The notes under the pieces: generated by a model
Database searches by the model: none
Told to the model about the DNA's origin: nothing
Seen by the model: the letters and a program-made list of their open reading frames with translations, nothing else
Virus record (IMG/VR): IMGVR_UViG_3300005613_000360
Coordinates: 1-26,300 of that record
Direction: 5' to 3' (one strand)
Origin: a virus
Length of the DNA: 26,300 nucleotides
Shown: piece after piece, positions 14,055 through 19,804 of the stretch
How positions within the stretch are numbered: position 1 is the first letter of the stretch
Layout of the letters: each line of letters opens with the position of its first letter
Made by a program: the position numbers and the translations under genes

Positions 14055-14304
14055 TGTCGCTCCTTTCTAGTTCGGGTCGCCATGCTTCCGGGTCCGGCCG
14101 ACGATTGGCAGCGACCCGGATGATTGGATCGTGTAGTTGCAGCAGCCGATGCAGCCGCGTCAGGTCTCCCGACTCGTACGCCTCGCAGGCCGCGTCAAGG
14201 ATGACGCGGGCTACCGTGGCCTTGTGCGGCGCGGGTATTGCCTGCGAATCTCCAATAGCGAGTAGACGGGCCTCTAGATCAGCGTCGTCGATGAGAATAG
14301 GCAT
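14044..14304 (-). CDS. Small helical protein, first gene of the leftward operon
   Basis: 86 aa from the ATG at 14304; the upstream extension to 14544 crosses the divergent region and is out of character. It is predicted helical (LEARLLAIGDSQAIPA, VARVILDAACEAYESGDLTR, LHRLLQLHD), with no membrane span. No clear ribosome site precedes it (the upstream bases are CCTTCGCATT), so it may be leaderless or start from a nearby promoter. It is the most upstream gene of the leftward operon and overlaps the RecE-like start by 11 bases. The family is not recognised; a small regulatory or exonuclease-accessory role is possible. Confidence 0.65.
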   Translation of the reverse strand: MPILIDDADLEARLLAIGDSQAIPAPHKATVARVILDAACEAYESGDLTRLHRLLQLHDPIIRVAANRRPDPEAWRPELERSDNGQ

Positions 14305-14391
14305 AATGCGAAGGATACCGTAGTTTGCCGCGTTGGGTAGTACTCGCTCCGGAAAAGTTTGGATTAGGCGGCAGAAGGTCTTTCGCCGCGG
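14305..14391. promoter_or_regulatory. Divergent intergenic region between early operons
   Basis: This 87-base gap is the only divergent start between the leftward recombination operon and the rightward accessory genes, so promoters for both should lie in or near it. On the minus strand TACGGT close to the 14304 start is a weak -10 candidate. On the plus strand TTTGGATTAGG is a weak candidate. GAAGG before 14392 is the plus-strand ribosome site. No palindrome or repeat is clear. Confidence 0.45.
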
Positions 14392-14778
14392 ATGAAAATC
14401 GCCGATAGTGGCGTCATGGCATCCATCGATCCCGTTTTCGTTGTGCCGGCCGGAGGACGATTTCGCGTCGTCGTTTTCGGGCGCAACGTCTCCAACCACA
14501 ATTCGCTCGATTCTGCTCGCAAACGGGCCGATGAGTGGCGACAAGATCTGTCTGATCTCGTCGGATACGGCGCGCCGTCGCGGCGGAACGGGCCGATCAC
14601 GGACGCCAACCTCGACCGCATGGCCGAGCGAGTCCGAAACGTCGCCGCAACGACGATCGGCGACGGCAAACTACTGATGGACGAACGGCTCATGAGAAAC
14701 GTGATCGGCAACTATCGCTCCGACGGCCAACCGGCCGGGATCGGCTATCGTTCCCCCCAAACATCACGATCGTTTTAG
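14392..14778 (+). CDS. Hypothetical protein, first rightward gene
   Basis: 128 aa from the ATG at 14392, with GAAGG upstream; an in-frame ATG at 14416 is an alternative. It begins with a beta-rich segment (DPVFVVPAGGRFRVVVFGRN), then charged helices (LDSARKRADEWRQDLSDLVG, LDRMAERVRNVAATTIGDG, LLMDERLMRNVIGNYR). It ends in a polar tail. There is no membrane span, zinc motif or known domain that I can name. The codon pattern favours the plus strand; the antisense frames are Arg/Ser-rich shadows. It is a likely early accessory protein. Confidence 0.65.
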   Translation: MKIADSGVMASIDPVFVVPAGGRFRVVVFGRNVSNHNSLDSARKRADEWRQDLSDLVGYGAPSRRNGPITDANLDRMAERVRNVAATTIGDGKLLMDERLMRNVIGNYRSDGQPAGIGYRSPQTSRSF

Positions 14779-14786
14779 GAGGTTTT

Positions 14787-15038
14787 ATGGCACACTACGA
14801 TTTCACGGAGGAAATCCGCCTTTTTCAGTCCGTTGGCGGATCAATCACGGTCCACACAACACCCGGCGGGCTGATCGGATTTCGGATGCGTTGGTATGCA
14901 ACCTCAGAGTCGGGCGTCGCACGCGACCCGCAAACGATCGAGGGATCGTTGTCGGGATGGCCTTCGGCCGAGCTACTTCGGGACTTGATTCGGGAAGCTA
15001 CCGGCGAGCCGCAGCGAAAAGAGGTGCGGGGTGAGTGA
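14787..15038 (+). CDS. Small hypothetical protein
   Basis: 83 aa from the ATG at 14787, with AGGAGG five bases upstream, one of the strongest ribosome sites in the window. The protein is beta-rich at first (YDFTEEIRLFQSVGGSITVH, GGLIGFRMRWYATS) and ends with a helix (SAELLRDLIREATGEPQRKE). It may be a small soluble beta-sheet protein. No family is recognised. It overlaps the next short gene by 8 bases, starting a chain of three translationally coupled small genes. Confidence 0.78.
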   Translation: MAHYDFTEEIRLFQSVGGSITVHTTPGGLIGFRMRWYATSESGVARDPQTIEGSLSGWPSAELLRDLIREATGEPQRKEVRGE

Positions 15039-15195
15039 CCGCATCAAATCACTGCGTGCGGCGTACGAGGAGGCGCGCGACGCCCTCGCCGCCGTCTGGC
15101 TCGCCGCCGACGCCGACTACGCCGCCGCCAAAGCCGCTCTCGCCGCCGCCCTCGCCGCCCTCAAAGCGGCAGAGCGGGAGGTGCGGTGTGGGTGA
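15031..15195 (+). CDS. 54-aa Ala-rich helical peptide
   Basis: GTG start at 15031, inside the end of the previous gene (8-base overlap), with GAGGTGCGGG upstream as a ribosome site. The sequence is a single long alanine-rich helix: RIKSLRAAYEEARDALAAVW, then LAADADYAAAKAALAAALAA and LKAAEREVRCG. Charged residues fall on one side, as in a coiled coil. Its end overlaps the following GTG start in another frame (GTGGGTGA). There is no membrane span. It looks like a coiled-coil spacer or oligomeriser. Coding status rests on the coupled chain and the frame. Confidence 0.6.
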   Translation: MSDRIKSLRAAYEEARDALAAVWLAADADYAAAKAALAAALAALKAAEREVRCG

Positions 15196-15481
15196 CATTG
15201 AATGCGATTCGTGCGGCGGGACGGGTGAAATCGCCGGTCTGTCTTTTGGCGGGCGATCCCGAACAATGCCGTGTCCTTTCTGCGTTCAACGCGAAGTCAA
15301 AGTTCTCACCACGGCCTTTGACCTGTTTGTGGACGCGACGGTTGCACGATGCGATTCCGTGCCCGAGGGGGACATCCGATCCGACGCCGCAAACGCGATG
15401 GCGTCCGCCGCGAAGGCGGAAATCGCCGGATTACTCAGAAAATCCGAACGACCCGCTTCCAATCCGCCGACAAACGGCTAG
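15188..15481 (+). CDS. Zinc-ribbon-like small protein (CxxCxGxG, CPFC)
   Basis: 97 aa from the GTG at 15188, with GGGAGG upstream and an 8-base overlap with the preceding stop. Two cysteine pairs are visible, CDSCGGTG near residues 6-13 (DnaJ-type zinc knuckle) and CPFC near 32-35, about 20 residues apart, so one zinc ion could be bound. After this, helices VLTTAFDLFVDATVARCD and AANAMASAAKAEIAGLLRK dominate. A role in binding nucleic acid or a protein partner is plausible. A longer frame begins earlier in shadow sequence (Pro/Ser-rich) and is not used. Confidence 0.68.
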   Translation: MGDIECDSCGGTGEIAGLSFGGRSRTMPCPFCVQREVKVLTTAFDLFVDATVARCDSVPEGDIRSDAANAMASAAKAEIAGLLRKSERPASNPPTNG

Positions 15482-15492
15482 GGTTTTCGGAC

Positions 15493-15523
15493 CGGCAATT
15501 CCGCCGGGCATTTGAAAGGAACC
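15493..15523 (+). promoter_or_regulatory. Hairpin-plus-Shine-Dalgarno leader, copy 1
   Basis: CGGC-AATTCC-GCCG (15493-15506) forms a small hairpin, followed by AAAGGAACC (15515-15523), 3 bases before the TTG start at 15527. The same hairpin plus AAAGGAACC precedes three further plus-strand genes (16886, 17380 and 17662). Confidence 0.6.
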
Positions 15524-15526
15524 AAC

Positions 15527-16765
15527 TTGGCACACGAAATCACTGAAACCGACAACCTTGTCCTTGCCGGAAAACCGGCATGGCACGGCCTCGGCGTCGT
15601 CACCGAAAACGCCCCGACGCCGATGGACGCCATCCGGCTCGCCGGGCTCGATTGGCGGGCGGTCGTCGCAGATTTGTACGCGCACATTGACATCGACGAG
15701 GACATCGCGGCGGGACTAAACGCGAAGCGGGAGAAGCATTTCGCTCGGATCGCCGAACTCGACGCGATGATCGCTCGCGCCGCCGCGACCGAAACAAATG
15801 TCGACACAATTGAGGCTCTGAACGAGCAGCACGATGCCGTCCGGCACGAAATCGATCAGATCGACCGGGCAATCGAGGCGGGCGTCGTCCGCGTCCCGGT
15901 CCCGACCCACGCGGCGTCGATCCGCAGCGACACGCTCGACGCCCTCGGCGTCGCGTCGGCGTCCTACACCCCGGTCCAGAATCAGCAACTTGCCGAACTC
16001 GCCTACGAACTTCGCGGGCGGGACATCGACGACGGCGAGATCGAAGTCGAGTCCGCCGGATCGCTTCAGGCGGGCCGAAAGGTCTGGATGCTGCTGCGGC
16101 ACACATCGCTCATCAACGTCGCGTCCGGCAGCGGGGCAAGCAACGATGACACGATCCGTCCGTACGTCGCAATGACAAACGGACACGACGGCGGAACCGC
16201 TTTCGGATTCTTTCCGACGCCGATTCGGATTGTCTGCGCGAACACCTATCGCGCGGCCGAGCGGGCGACTGGAGATCGAATCATCCGATTCATGCACACG
16301 CCGTCGATCAATCAGCGGATCGAATCGTCGATGGCGGCGATTCGGGCCGCGATCCGGGGCACGATCGAATGGTCGGACATCGCCCGAAAGATGGCCCGGG
16401 ATGAGATGGCCGACGCGGCGATTCAGCGATACTACGAGGAAGTCTGGGAGCGGGTCTACGGCGCCATCCCGACGGCCGAGGACGCGGCCCGCGACGTCAA
16501 GGCGGGGAGGAAGCGAAAGCGGGCGCTGGCTCTTGTCCACGAATGGCAAACAATCCGATCAGGCGACAAGCAGTCGCGATTCGGGATCGACCGGACCGCT
16601 TGGGGGGCTTGGAACGGCATTTCCGAATGGGCCGACCACCGGAAGCGATATCATGCCCGAGACGACAGCCGCCTGATGGCCTCGGCGTATTCCCGCCTCT
16701 TTGGCGGCGCCCACGACGTCAAGCGGATTGCATGGAACGTCGCCCGCGAGATGGCTGGCGTCTGA
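15527..16765 (+). CDS. DUF932/TIGR03299-type phage protein
   Basis: 412 aa from the TTG at 15527; AAAGGA lies six bases before it, while the TTG at 15512 has no ribosome site. The N-terminus MAHEITETDN with GKPAWHGLG (about 15-23) and APTPMDAIRLAGLDW matches phage/plasmid proteins of the DUF932 group. Later ASYTPVQNQQLAELA, the core VWMLLRHTSL..., and TPIRIVCANTYRAA (about 245-260) also match. A helical insert at ~57-110 (AKREKHFARIAELDAMIARA) looks like a coiled coil. The C-terminus has SRLFGGAHDVKRIAWNVA. The family is often in phage and plasmid accessory regions; its biochemical job is unclear. It is followed by an intrinsic terminator, so this rightward unit ends here. Confidence 0.88.
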   Translation: MAHEITETDNLVLAGKPAWHGLGVVTENAPTPMDAIRLAGLDWRAVVADLYAHIDIDEDIAAGLNAKREKHFARIAELDAMIARAAATETNVDTIEALNEQHDAVRHEIDQIDRAIEAGVVRVPVPTHAASIRSDTLDALGVASASYTPVQNQQLAELAYELRGRDIDDGEIEVESAGSLQAGRKVWMLLRHTSLINVASGSGASNDDTIRPYVAMTNGHDGGTAFGFFPTPIRIVCANTYRAAERATGDRIIRFMHTPSINQRIESSMAAIRAAIRGTIEWSDIARKMARDEMADAAIQRYYEEVWERVYGAIPTAEDAARDVKAGRKRKRALALVHEWQTIRSGDKQSRFGIDRTAWGAWNGISEWADHRKRYHARDDSRLMASAYSRLFGGAHDVKRIAWNVAREMAGV

Positions 16766-16788
16766 CCCTACCTCCTTTCTCCTTCTTG

Positions 16789-16829
16789 CCCCCTCGGACG
16801 GCTCGTCTGTCCGGGGGGGATTTTCTTTT
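16789..16829 (+). terminator. Intrinsic terminator after DUF932 gene
   Basis: The stem CCCCCTCGGAC (16789-16799) pairs with GTCCGGGGG starting at 16809, with one bulged T. It is followed directly by ATTTTCTTTT. A near copy ends the next gene at 17284-17323. Confidence 0.8.
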
Positions 16830-16922
16830 GGATTATCCGATCAAGTCGCTTGCGGTATGTATCCGATGGGCTAATGTGAACCCATCGGCAATCCCGCCGA
16901 CCAACAAAGGAACCGACTAATG
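16815..16922. repeat. 108-bp promoter-leader repeat, copy 1
   Basis: This stretch matches 17309-17416 with only three differences (T/G at 16875, C/T at 16895, T/C at 16918). It spans the end of the terminator, a promoter, an operator-like palindrome, the hairpin leader, the ribosome site and the ATG. The first few codons of the two genes are also similar. Confidence 0.95.
16850..16877 (+). promoter_or_regulatory. Putative sigma70-type promoter, copy 1
   Basis: TTGCGG (16850-16855) and TAATGT (16872-16877) are spaced by 16 bases, a plausible -35/-10 pair. The -10 lies in the spacer of an 8-bp perfect inverted repeat, CCGATGGG and CCCATCGG (16863-16888), a likely operator for a repressor. The promoter reads into the 111-aa gene. 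Confidence 0.6.
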
Positions 16923-17255
16923 AGCAGCACCGAAACCATCAGCTTTTACTTCGCCGCGTCCGGCCCGCACGCCTTCACGGACAAGGATTGGGGCTTCGTC
17001 ATGTTCAAAACTGAAGCGGGCTTGAGCCTCGACGAGCTTTTCTATCGTCAGGGGAATAATCCGTCCGGCAGCAAGATCGTCAAGGACGGATACAGCCTTT
17101 CGGCGGGCGACATCATCGAACGCGGCGGCAAGATGTACCTCATCGATCGGCTCGGCTTCCGCGAGCTTTCTATGAACGACTTCAACACTTGGAAGGCGAC
17201 GCCGAGCCGAGACCGAAGCTGGGATTTCCTCACGCCGCTGCAATCGCGAATCTGA
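16920..17255 (+). CDS. Hypothetical 111-aa protein under the repeated promoter
   Basis: 111 aa from the ATG at 16920, with AAAGGAACC about five bases before it. Starts with SSTETISFYFAASGPHAFTD, a beta-rich region with several aromatics, then DWGFVMFKTEAGLSLDELFY, GYSLSAGDIIERGGKMYLID and FRELSMNDFNTW. It looks like a small soluble alpha/beta protein. No family, signal peptide or metal site is recognised. It is a single-gene transcript by layout: its own promoter before it and an intrinsic terminator after it. It is probably an early accessory (possibly host-interaction) protein. Confidence 0.75.
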   Translation: MSSTETISFYFAASGPHAFTDKDWGFVMFKTEAGLSLDELFYRQGNNPSGSKIVKDGYSLSAGDIIERGGKMYLIDRLGFRELSMNDFNTWKATPSRDRSWDFLTPLQSRI

Positions 17256-17283
17256 TCCGCCGTCGGCAATATTCCTTCCCGCC

Positions 17284-17323
17284 CCCCCTCGGCACGCCAA
17301 ATGCCGGAGGGGGATTTTCTTTT
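17284..17323 (+). terminator. Intrinsic terminator after 111-aa gene
   Basis: Stem CCCCCTC-GGCA pairs with TGCC-GG-AGGGGG around a CGCCAAA loop with one bulged base, followed by ATTTTCTTTT. The same T-rich tail ends the terminator at 16789. Confidence 0.78.
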
Positions 17324-17416
17324 GGATTATCCGATCAAGTCGCTTGCGGTATGTATCCGATGGGCTAAGGTGAACCCATCGGCAATCCTGCCGACCAACA
17401 AAGGAACCGACCAATG
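17309..17416. repeat. 108-bp promoter-leader repeat, copy 2
   Basis: Second copy of the cassette at 16815-16922, placed before the 62-aa gene. The -10 base change and the small leader change are the only differences beyond one base near the start codon. Confidence 0.95.
17344..17371 (+). promoter_or_regulatory. Putative promoter, copy 2
   Basis: TTGCGG (17344-17349) and TAAGGT (17366-17371), 16-base spacer, with the same CCGATGGG/CCCATCGG palindrome at 17357-17382. The T-to-G change in the -10 may make this copy weaker than the one at 16850. Confidence 0.55.
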
Positions 17417-17602
17417 AACAACACGACCAACGTCATCGTCCGATCGAAGACCGGCACCAAGCTTCATCGGAACGGCTGCGGCGGTCAGGGTCCGACGAAC
17501 TGCGGCATCCGCTTCCACGCCCGAATCGTCGCCGAGGACACCGCCGAGTCCCGTGAGAAGTACGCCAAGACGCTCTGCGATAAGTGCTTCCCGCGAGGTT
17601 GA
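17414..17602 (+). CDS. Small cysteine/histidine protein (zinc-binding candidate)
   Basis: 62 aa from the ATG at 17414, with AAAGGAACC about five bases before. Residues KLHRNGCGGQGPTNCGIRFH give one C/H cluster and CDKCFPRG at the end gives a CxxC, so the pattern C-x7-C...CxxC with nearby His could bind a single zinc ion. The middle is helical (AEDTAESREKYAKTL). There is no membrane span. It is likely a small zinc-stabilised accessory protein. It shares the promoter and leader layout of the upstream 111-aa gene and starts with a related Met-Asn-Asn/Met-Ser-Ser opening, which hints that the duplication included the start codon. Confidence 0.72.
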   Translation: MNNTTNVIVRSKTGTKLHRNGCGGQGPTNCGIRFHARIVAEDTAESREKYAKTLCDKCFPRG

Positions 17603-17620
17603 TCACTCCACGCCGCCCGC

Positions 17621-17651
17621 AGGCCCGGCCGTCCCCGCGACGCCCGGGCCT
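17621..17651. other. GC-rich inverted repeat after 62-aa gene
   Basis: Arms AGGCCCGG (17621-17628) and CCGGGCCT (17644-17651) are perfect complements around a 15-base loop. No T run follows, so it is at best a weak terminator or RNA stem. It lies between the 62-aa and 101-aa genes. Confidence 0.5.
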
Positions 17652-17652
17652 A

Positions 17653-17687
17653 CGGCGGTGACGGCAATACCGCCGACGAAAGGAACC
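17653..17687 (+). promoter_or_regulatory. Hairpin leader before 101-aa gene
   Basis: Contains CGGC-AATACC-GCCG (17662-17675) followed by AAAGGAACC (17679-17687), as before the other genes. A competing 7-bp stem, CGGCGGT with ACCGCCG (17653-17675), overlaps it. No promoter repeat is present here. Confidence 0.55.
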
Positions 17688-17690
17688 GAA

Positions 17691-17996
17691 ATGAACGAAC
17701 GCATCACCAATCTCGCCCGCATCCTTGAGGACTACGGGATCGGATCGACCGGCGCCCACGCCCTTGCGATGTACGTCGTCGAGGGGATTCAGCCGGGCGG
17801 ATTCTTGTCCGCCGTCCTTGCGAACGATCTCTTTGAGGCCGCCGCCCGGGCGGACGGCAGCAACCAGAAGATCCTGCCGCAGTGGGTCCGAGCGGTCTTT
17901 AACGCCGTGCCGGGGCGCGCATGGGGCTCACGCGACGCCGTGCAGGCATGGGTCAAACAAGGCGGACTCGCCGGACAGGAGGCCCTTCATGCTTGA
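17691..17996 (+). CDS. Hypothetical 101-aa protein
   Basis: 101 aa from the ATG at 17691, with AAAGGAACC just before; the longer upstream frame is shadow. A helical protein: NERITNLARILEDYGIGSTG, ALAMYVVEGIQPGGFLSAVL, NDLFEAAARADG, LPQWVRAVFNAVPGRAWG, VQAWVKQGGLAGQEAL. There are no membrane spans or cysteines. It might be a small DNA- or protein-binding helical bundle; no family is recognised. Its end overlaps the next gene by 8 bases, so the two are coupled. Confidence 0.72.
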   Translation: MNERITNLARILEDYGIGSTGAHALAMYVVEGIQPGGFLSAVLANDLFEAAARADGSNQKILPQWVRAVFNAVPGRAWGSRDAVQAWVKQGGLAGQEALHA

Positions 17997-18339
17997 CCAC
18001 GCAACGAACATGCTCGCCTTCACGCTGATTCAGGCCCGTCCAGTCACGGACGGCGATCCAGACCAGCATTTCGCCGACGCGGCAAAAATCGCTCGCAACT
18101 CTCTGGAAATCATGGCCTCGCAGATGGCATCGACCGGGGTTTTGCACGGCCGAGATTCCGCGATCCCTGAACTTTTCTTCCACTTCGGAGCGATGCTACT
18201 TGGCATCGAACTTTTGAAGATCTTCGCCGATTGGGATAACGACGGGCTGCCGGAGGCCGACGGATTGTCCGGGGACACGATCGCAAAGGCTGCTATGATC
18301 GTCGGGGATCGTGTCGCACGTATGGCGATGCTCGACTGA
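17989..18339 (+). CDS. Hypothetical 116-aa helical protein
   Basis: 116 aa from the ATG at 17989, with AGGAGG six bases upstream and an ATGCTTGA overlap. It is helical throughout: LDHATNMLAFTLIQARPVTD, AAKIARNSLEIMASQMASTG, LFFHFGAMLLGIELLKIFAD, then an acidic loop DWDNDGLPEADG and a final helix. The short hydrophobic patch FHFGAMLLGIELL is amphipathic more than membrane-spanning. The DxDxDG-like loop WDNDGL could bind a metal ion, but only as a weak resemblance. No known family. Confidence 0.7.
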   Translation: MLDHATNMLAFTLIQARPVTDGDPDQHFADAAKIARNSLEIMASQMASTGVLHGRDSAIPELFFHFGAMLLGIELLKIFADWDNDGLPEADGLSGDTIAKAAMIVGDRVARMAMLD

Positions 18340-18354
18340 GCGTCGGTTCCTTGA

Positions 18355-18382
18355 GGGGGGGGGCTTTGGTCGGCCCCCCCCC
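18355..18382 (+). terminator. G9C/GC9 hairpin, possible terminator
   Basis: GGGGGGGGGC (18355-18364) and GCCCCCCCCC (18373-18382) form a perfect 10-bp stem around an 8-base loop. It lies just after the 116-aa gene. There is no T run after it (GCTTGG), so it is not a classical intrinsic terminator; it may block polymerase or RNA decay. Confidence 0.5.
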
Positions 18383-18403
18383 GCTTGGACCGGGAGATCC
18401 CCG

Positions 18404-18502
18404 ATGACCGTGCTAATCGCCATCGGAGCCGCGTCCGTCATTTTGTTGCTGACGCTTGCTGTCACGCTTCCGGTTGCCGCCGCAGCGGGATGGTTCGATT
18501 AA
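18404..18502 (+). CDS. 32-aa single-span membrane peptide
   Basis: ATG at 18404 with GGGAG seven bases upstream. The product is nearly all hydrophobic: TVLIAIGAASVILLLTLAVT then LPVAAAAGWFD, one membrane span with no charged residue before the C-terminal Asp. A longer frame from 18311 goes through the hairpin and is unlikely. It overlaps the end of the minus-strand 109-aa gene by 41 bases in a convergent arrangement. If real it would be a small membrane peptide of the kind often missed in annotation; coding evidence is limited by its length. Confidence 0.5.
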   Translation: MTVLIAIGAASVILLLTLAVTLPVAAAAGWFD

Positions 18503-18791
18503 GGGCCTCGCGGCGGGCTTCGCAACGACAATCGGCGGCCCGTTTTGCGATTGGTTGCGGGGCGCGACGTACAAGCATTCGGCGGATCGGTTCGGCAATC
18601 AATGCCACAACGTCGCCGAGGCCCGTGATTCGGCCTCGTTCAAACGCCCCGGGCAGCGATCGACGCATAGCGGCGCCAATTTCGCGGTTGGACGCTCGCC
18701 GAAATCCTCGCTTGGCGGCCGTTTGAACGTCGAGGACAAGAATCGTCCCGTCGGCGTCGAAATAGTCGAGATCCGTCACGCGATGCTCCAT
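18462..18791 (-). CDS. Tail-region protein with a C-terminal CxC/LN motif
   Basis: 109 aa from the ATG at 18791, overlapping the stop of the Cys-rich gene by 16 bases. The start VTDLDYFDADGTILVLDVQT is beta-rich; the middle is basic and helical, and the end reads ADCRCEARREALNRTIPL. Phage tail-module proteins often end in a similar CGC-K-R-xx-LN-xx-P pattern, which may bind a metal or a lipid-linked partner. A good ribosome site is not obvious (GAGGG 12 bases away), consistent with coupling to the upstream gene. It is the last gene of the leftward tail operon and runs into the plus-strand 32-aa gene. Confidence 0.68.
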   Translation of the reverse strand: MEHRVTDLDYFDADGTILVLDVQTAAKRGFRRASNREIGAAMRRSLPGAFERGRITGLGDVVALIAEPIRRMLVRRAPQPIAKRAADCRCEARREALNRTIPLRRQPEA

Positions 18792-19474
18792 TCGATGGTG
18801 TAGCCCTCAACCTCAAAACAGGGGCTCCCCCCCCCGGATGGCGGATTTGGAAGGATCGGCGGCTCCCATCCGATTTCTGTCGGGCACGCATCAATCGGGC
18901 CGTTTTGCGTAGCCACCACAAACAAATAGACCAAACCGAATGAAGGTCTTATCAAAATTGACCACCTGTTTTGGTATGGCGGCGACGCCGCGTTTCCGCA
19001 TGTTGGGCATTCGATTCCTATAAAGCATTGAGAATCCCCGCAGACAAAGGAAATTACAGACGGCGGAATTTCAAAATCGGTGTTGCAAGACGGGTCGGGA
19101 TTAAGCCAAGATCGAGTCTCCACTATTGTTCCGGGGGCGAGCAAACCCCATTGGCACGACCCTTCGCACGCCGGGTCGTTTTCGGGATCACACAAAATCC
19201 CGACCTGCCTTACCACCTGCACAATCGTCGTCCGGACAACTGCGATCGAAATGTCACACTTTGTCTCGCAGACATCACGTAAGATATATTCTTCTCGGAT
19301 TGAAATCGTATAAACTGGATTGCATTCTGCACATCCGCAACAATCACCAACTTGCGGCGGGTTGTCGTTGTCGCAGCAACAATCGGTTCCGATTTCGTCG
19401 GTGGCGACTCGGCGACCTCGCAGGCGGATTTTCCGATCCCGGGAAATCAGCGACGTCACGCGAGATCCATCCAT
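18776..19474 (-). CDS. Cysteine-rich structural or tail protein
   Basis: 232 aa from the ATG at 19474. It contains 19 cysteines, including clusters TDCCCDNDN and DCCGCAEC near the N-terminus, CETKC, CQW, CGDSQC and CPTCG, mostly in a polar beta-rich background (VIETRSWLNPD, SILIRPSFGLVYLFVVA). It resembles metal-binding or disulphide-braced virion proteins more than an enzyme. Its DNA is noticeably AT-richer than that of its neighbours, suggesting a more recent origin or different selection. It overlaps the 115-aa gene by 19 bases and the 109-aa gene by 16. No signal peptide is seen, so disulphides would have to form after lysis or metals would be held in the cytoplasm. No family recognised. 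Confidence 0.72.
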   Translation of the reverse strand: MDGSRVTSLISRDRKIRLRGRRVATDEIGTDCCCDNDNPPQVGDCCGCAECNPVYTISIREEYILRDVCETKCDISIAVVRTTIVQVVRQVGILCDPENDPACEGSCQWGLLAPGTIVETRSWLNPDPSCNTDFEIPPSVISFVCGDSQCFIGIECPTCGNAASPPYQNRWSILIRPSFGLVYLFVVATQNGPIDACPTEIGWEPPILPNPPSGGGSPCFEVEGYTIEWSIA

Positions 19475-19803
19475 ATCGCAACAAAGGTCACGGGGGACGT
19501 CGTGGGTTCGACGGCCAACGACGCGATCAGTTCGTACTCCGATGTCACCATGATTTGCTTCCCGCGATCAAGGTCGTTCCCCGCCGCAACGACGAGCGGC
19601 GGAAAGACCGCAACAAAAAGCGGATCTCCGGACGGGACGACGCCCGTACGCCGCAGGCGGATTGACGTCGTAGACGACGCGGAATCACCGTTGATGATTC
19701 GGAGCGACGTCACAAGTCGCCGCACCGTAGGGGGCGGGGCTGGCACAACCACCACATCGTTCACACCATCGAGCGGCCCGAAAGCCGTATCGGAAAAGGC
19801 CAT
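19456..19803 (-). CDS. Small tail-operon protein
   Basis: 115 aa from the ATG at 19803, separated by one base from the upstream stop, with GGGGAT upstream; the longer frame to 19872 overlaps the neighbour. It is a beta-rich protein (TAFGPLDGVNDVVVVPAPPP, RRLVTSLRIINGD, FVAVFPPLVVAAGNDLDRGK, YELIASLAVEP, VTFVAIWM). This alternating beta pattern is typical of small virion or tail-fold proteins. No named family. It lies in the same operon as the large tail proteins, probably as a small tail or fibre component. Confidence 0.7.
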   Translation of the reverse strand: MAFSDTAFGPLDGVNDVVVVPAPPPTVRRLVTSLRIINGDSASSTTSIRLRRTGVVPSGDPLFVAVFPPLVVAAGNDLDRGKQIMVTSEYELIASLAVEPTTSPVTFVAIWMDLA

Positions 19804-19804
19804 A

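Noticed and set aside
18341-18351. Inverted copy of AAGGAACCGAC before the G9C hairpin
   Set aside because: On the minus strand it would be a ribosome-site-like copy, but no start codon follows at a useful distance; probably chance or a remnant.
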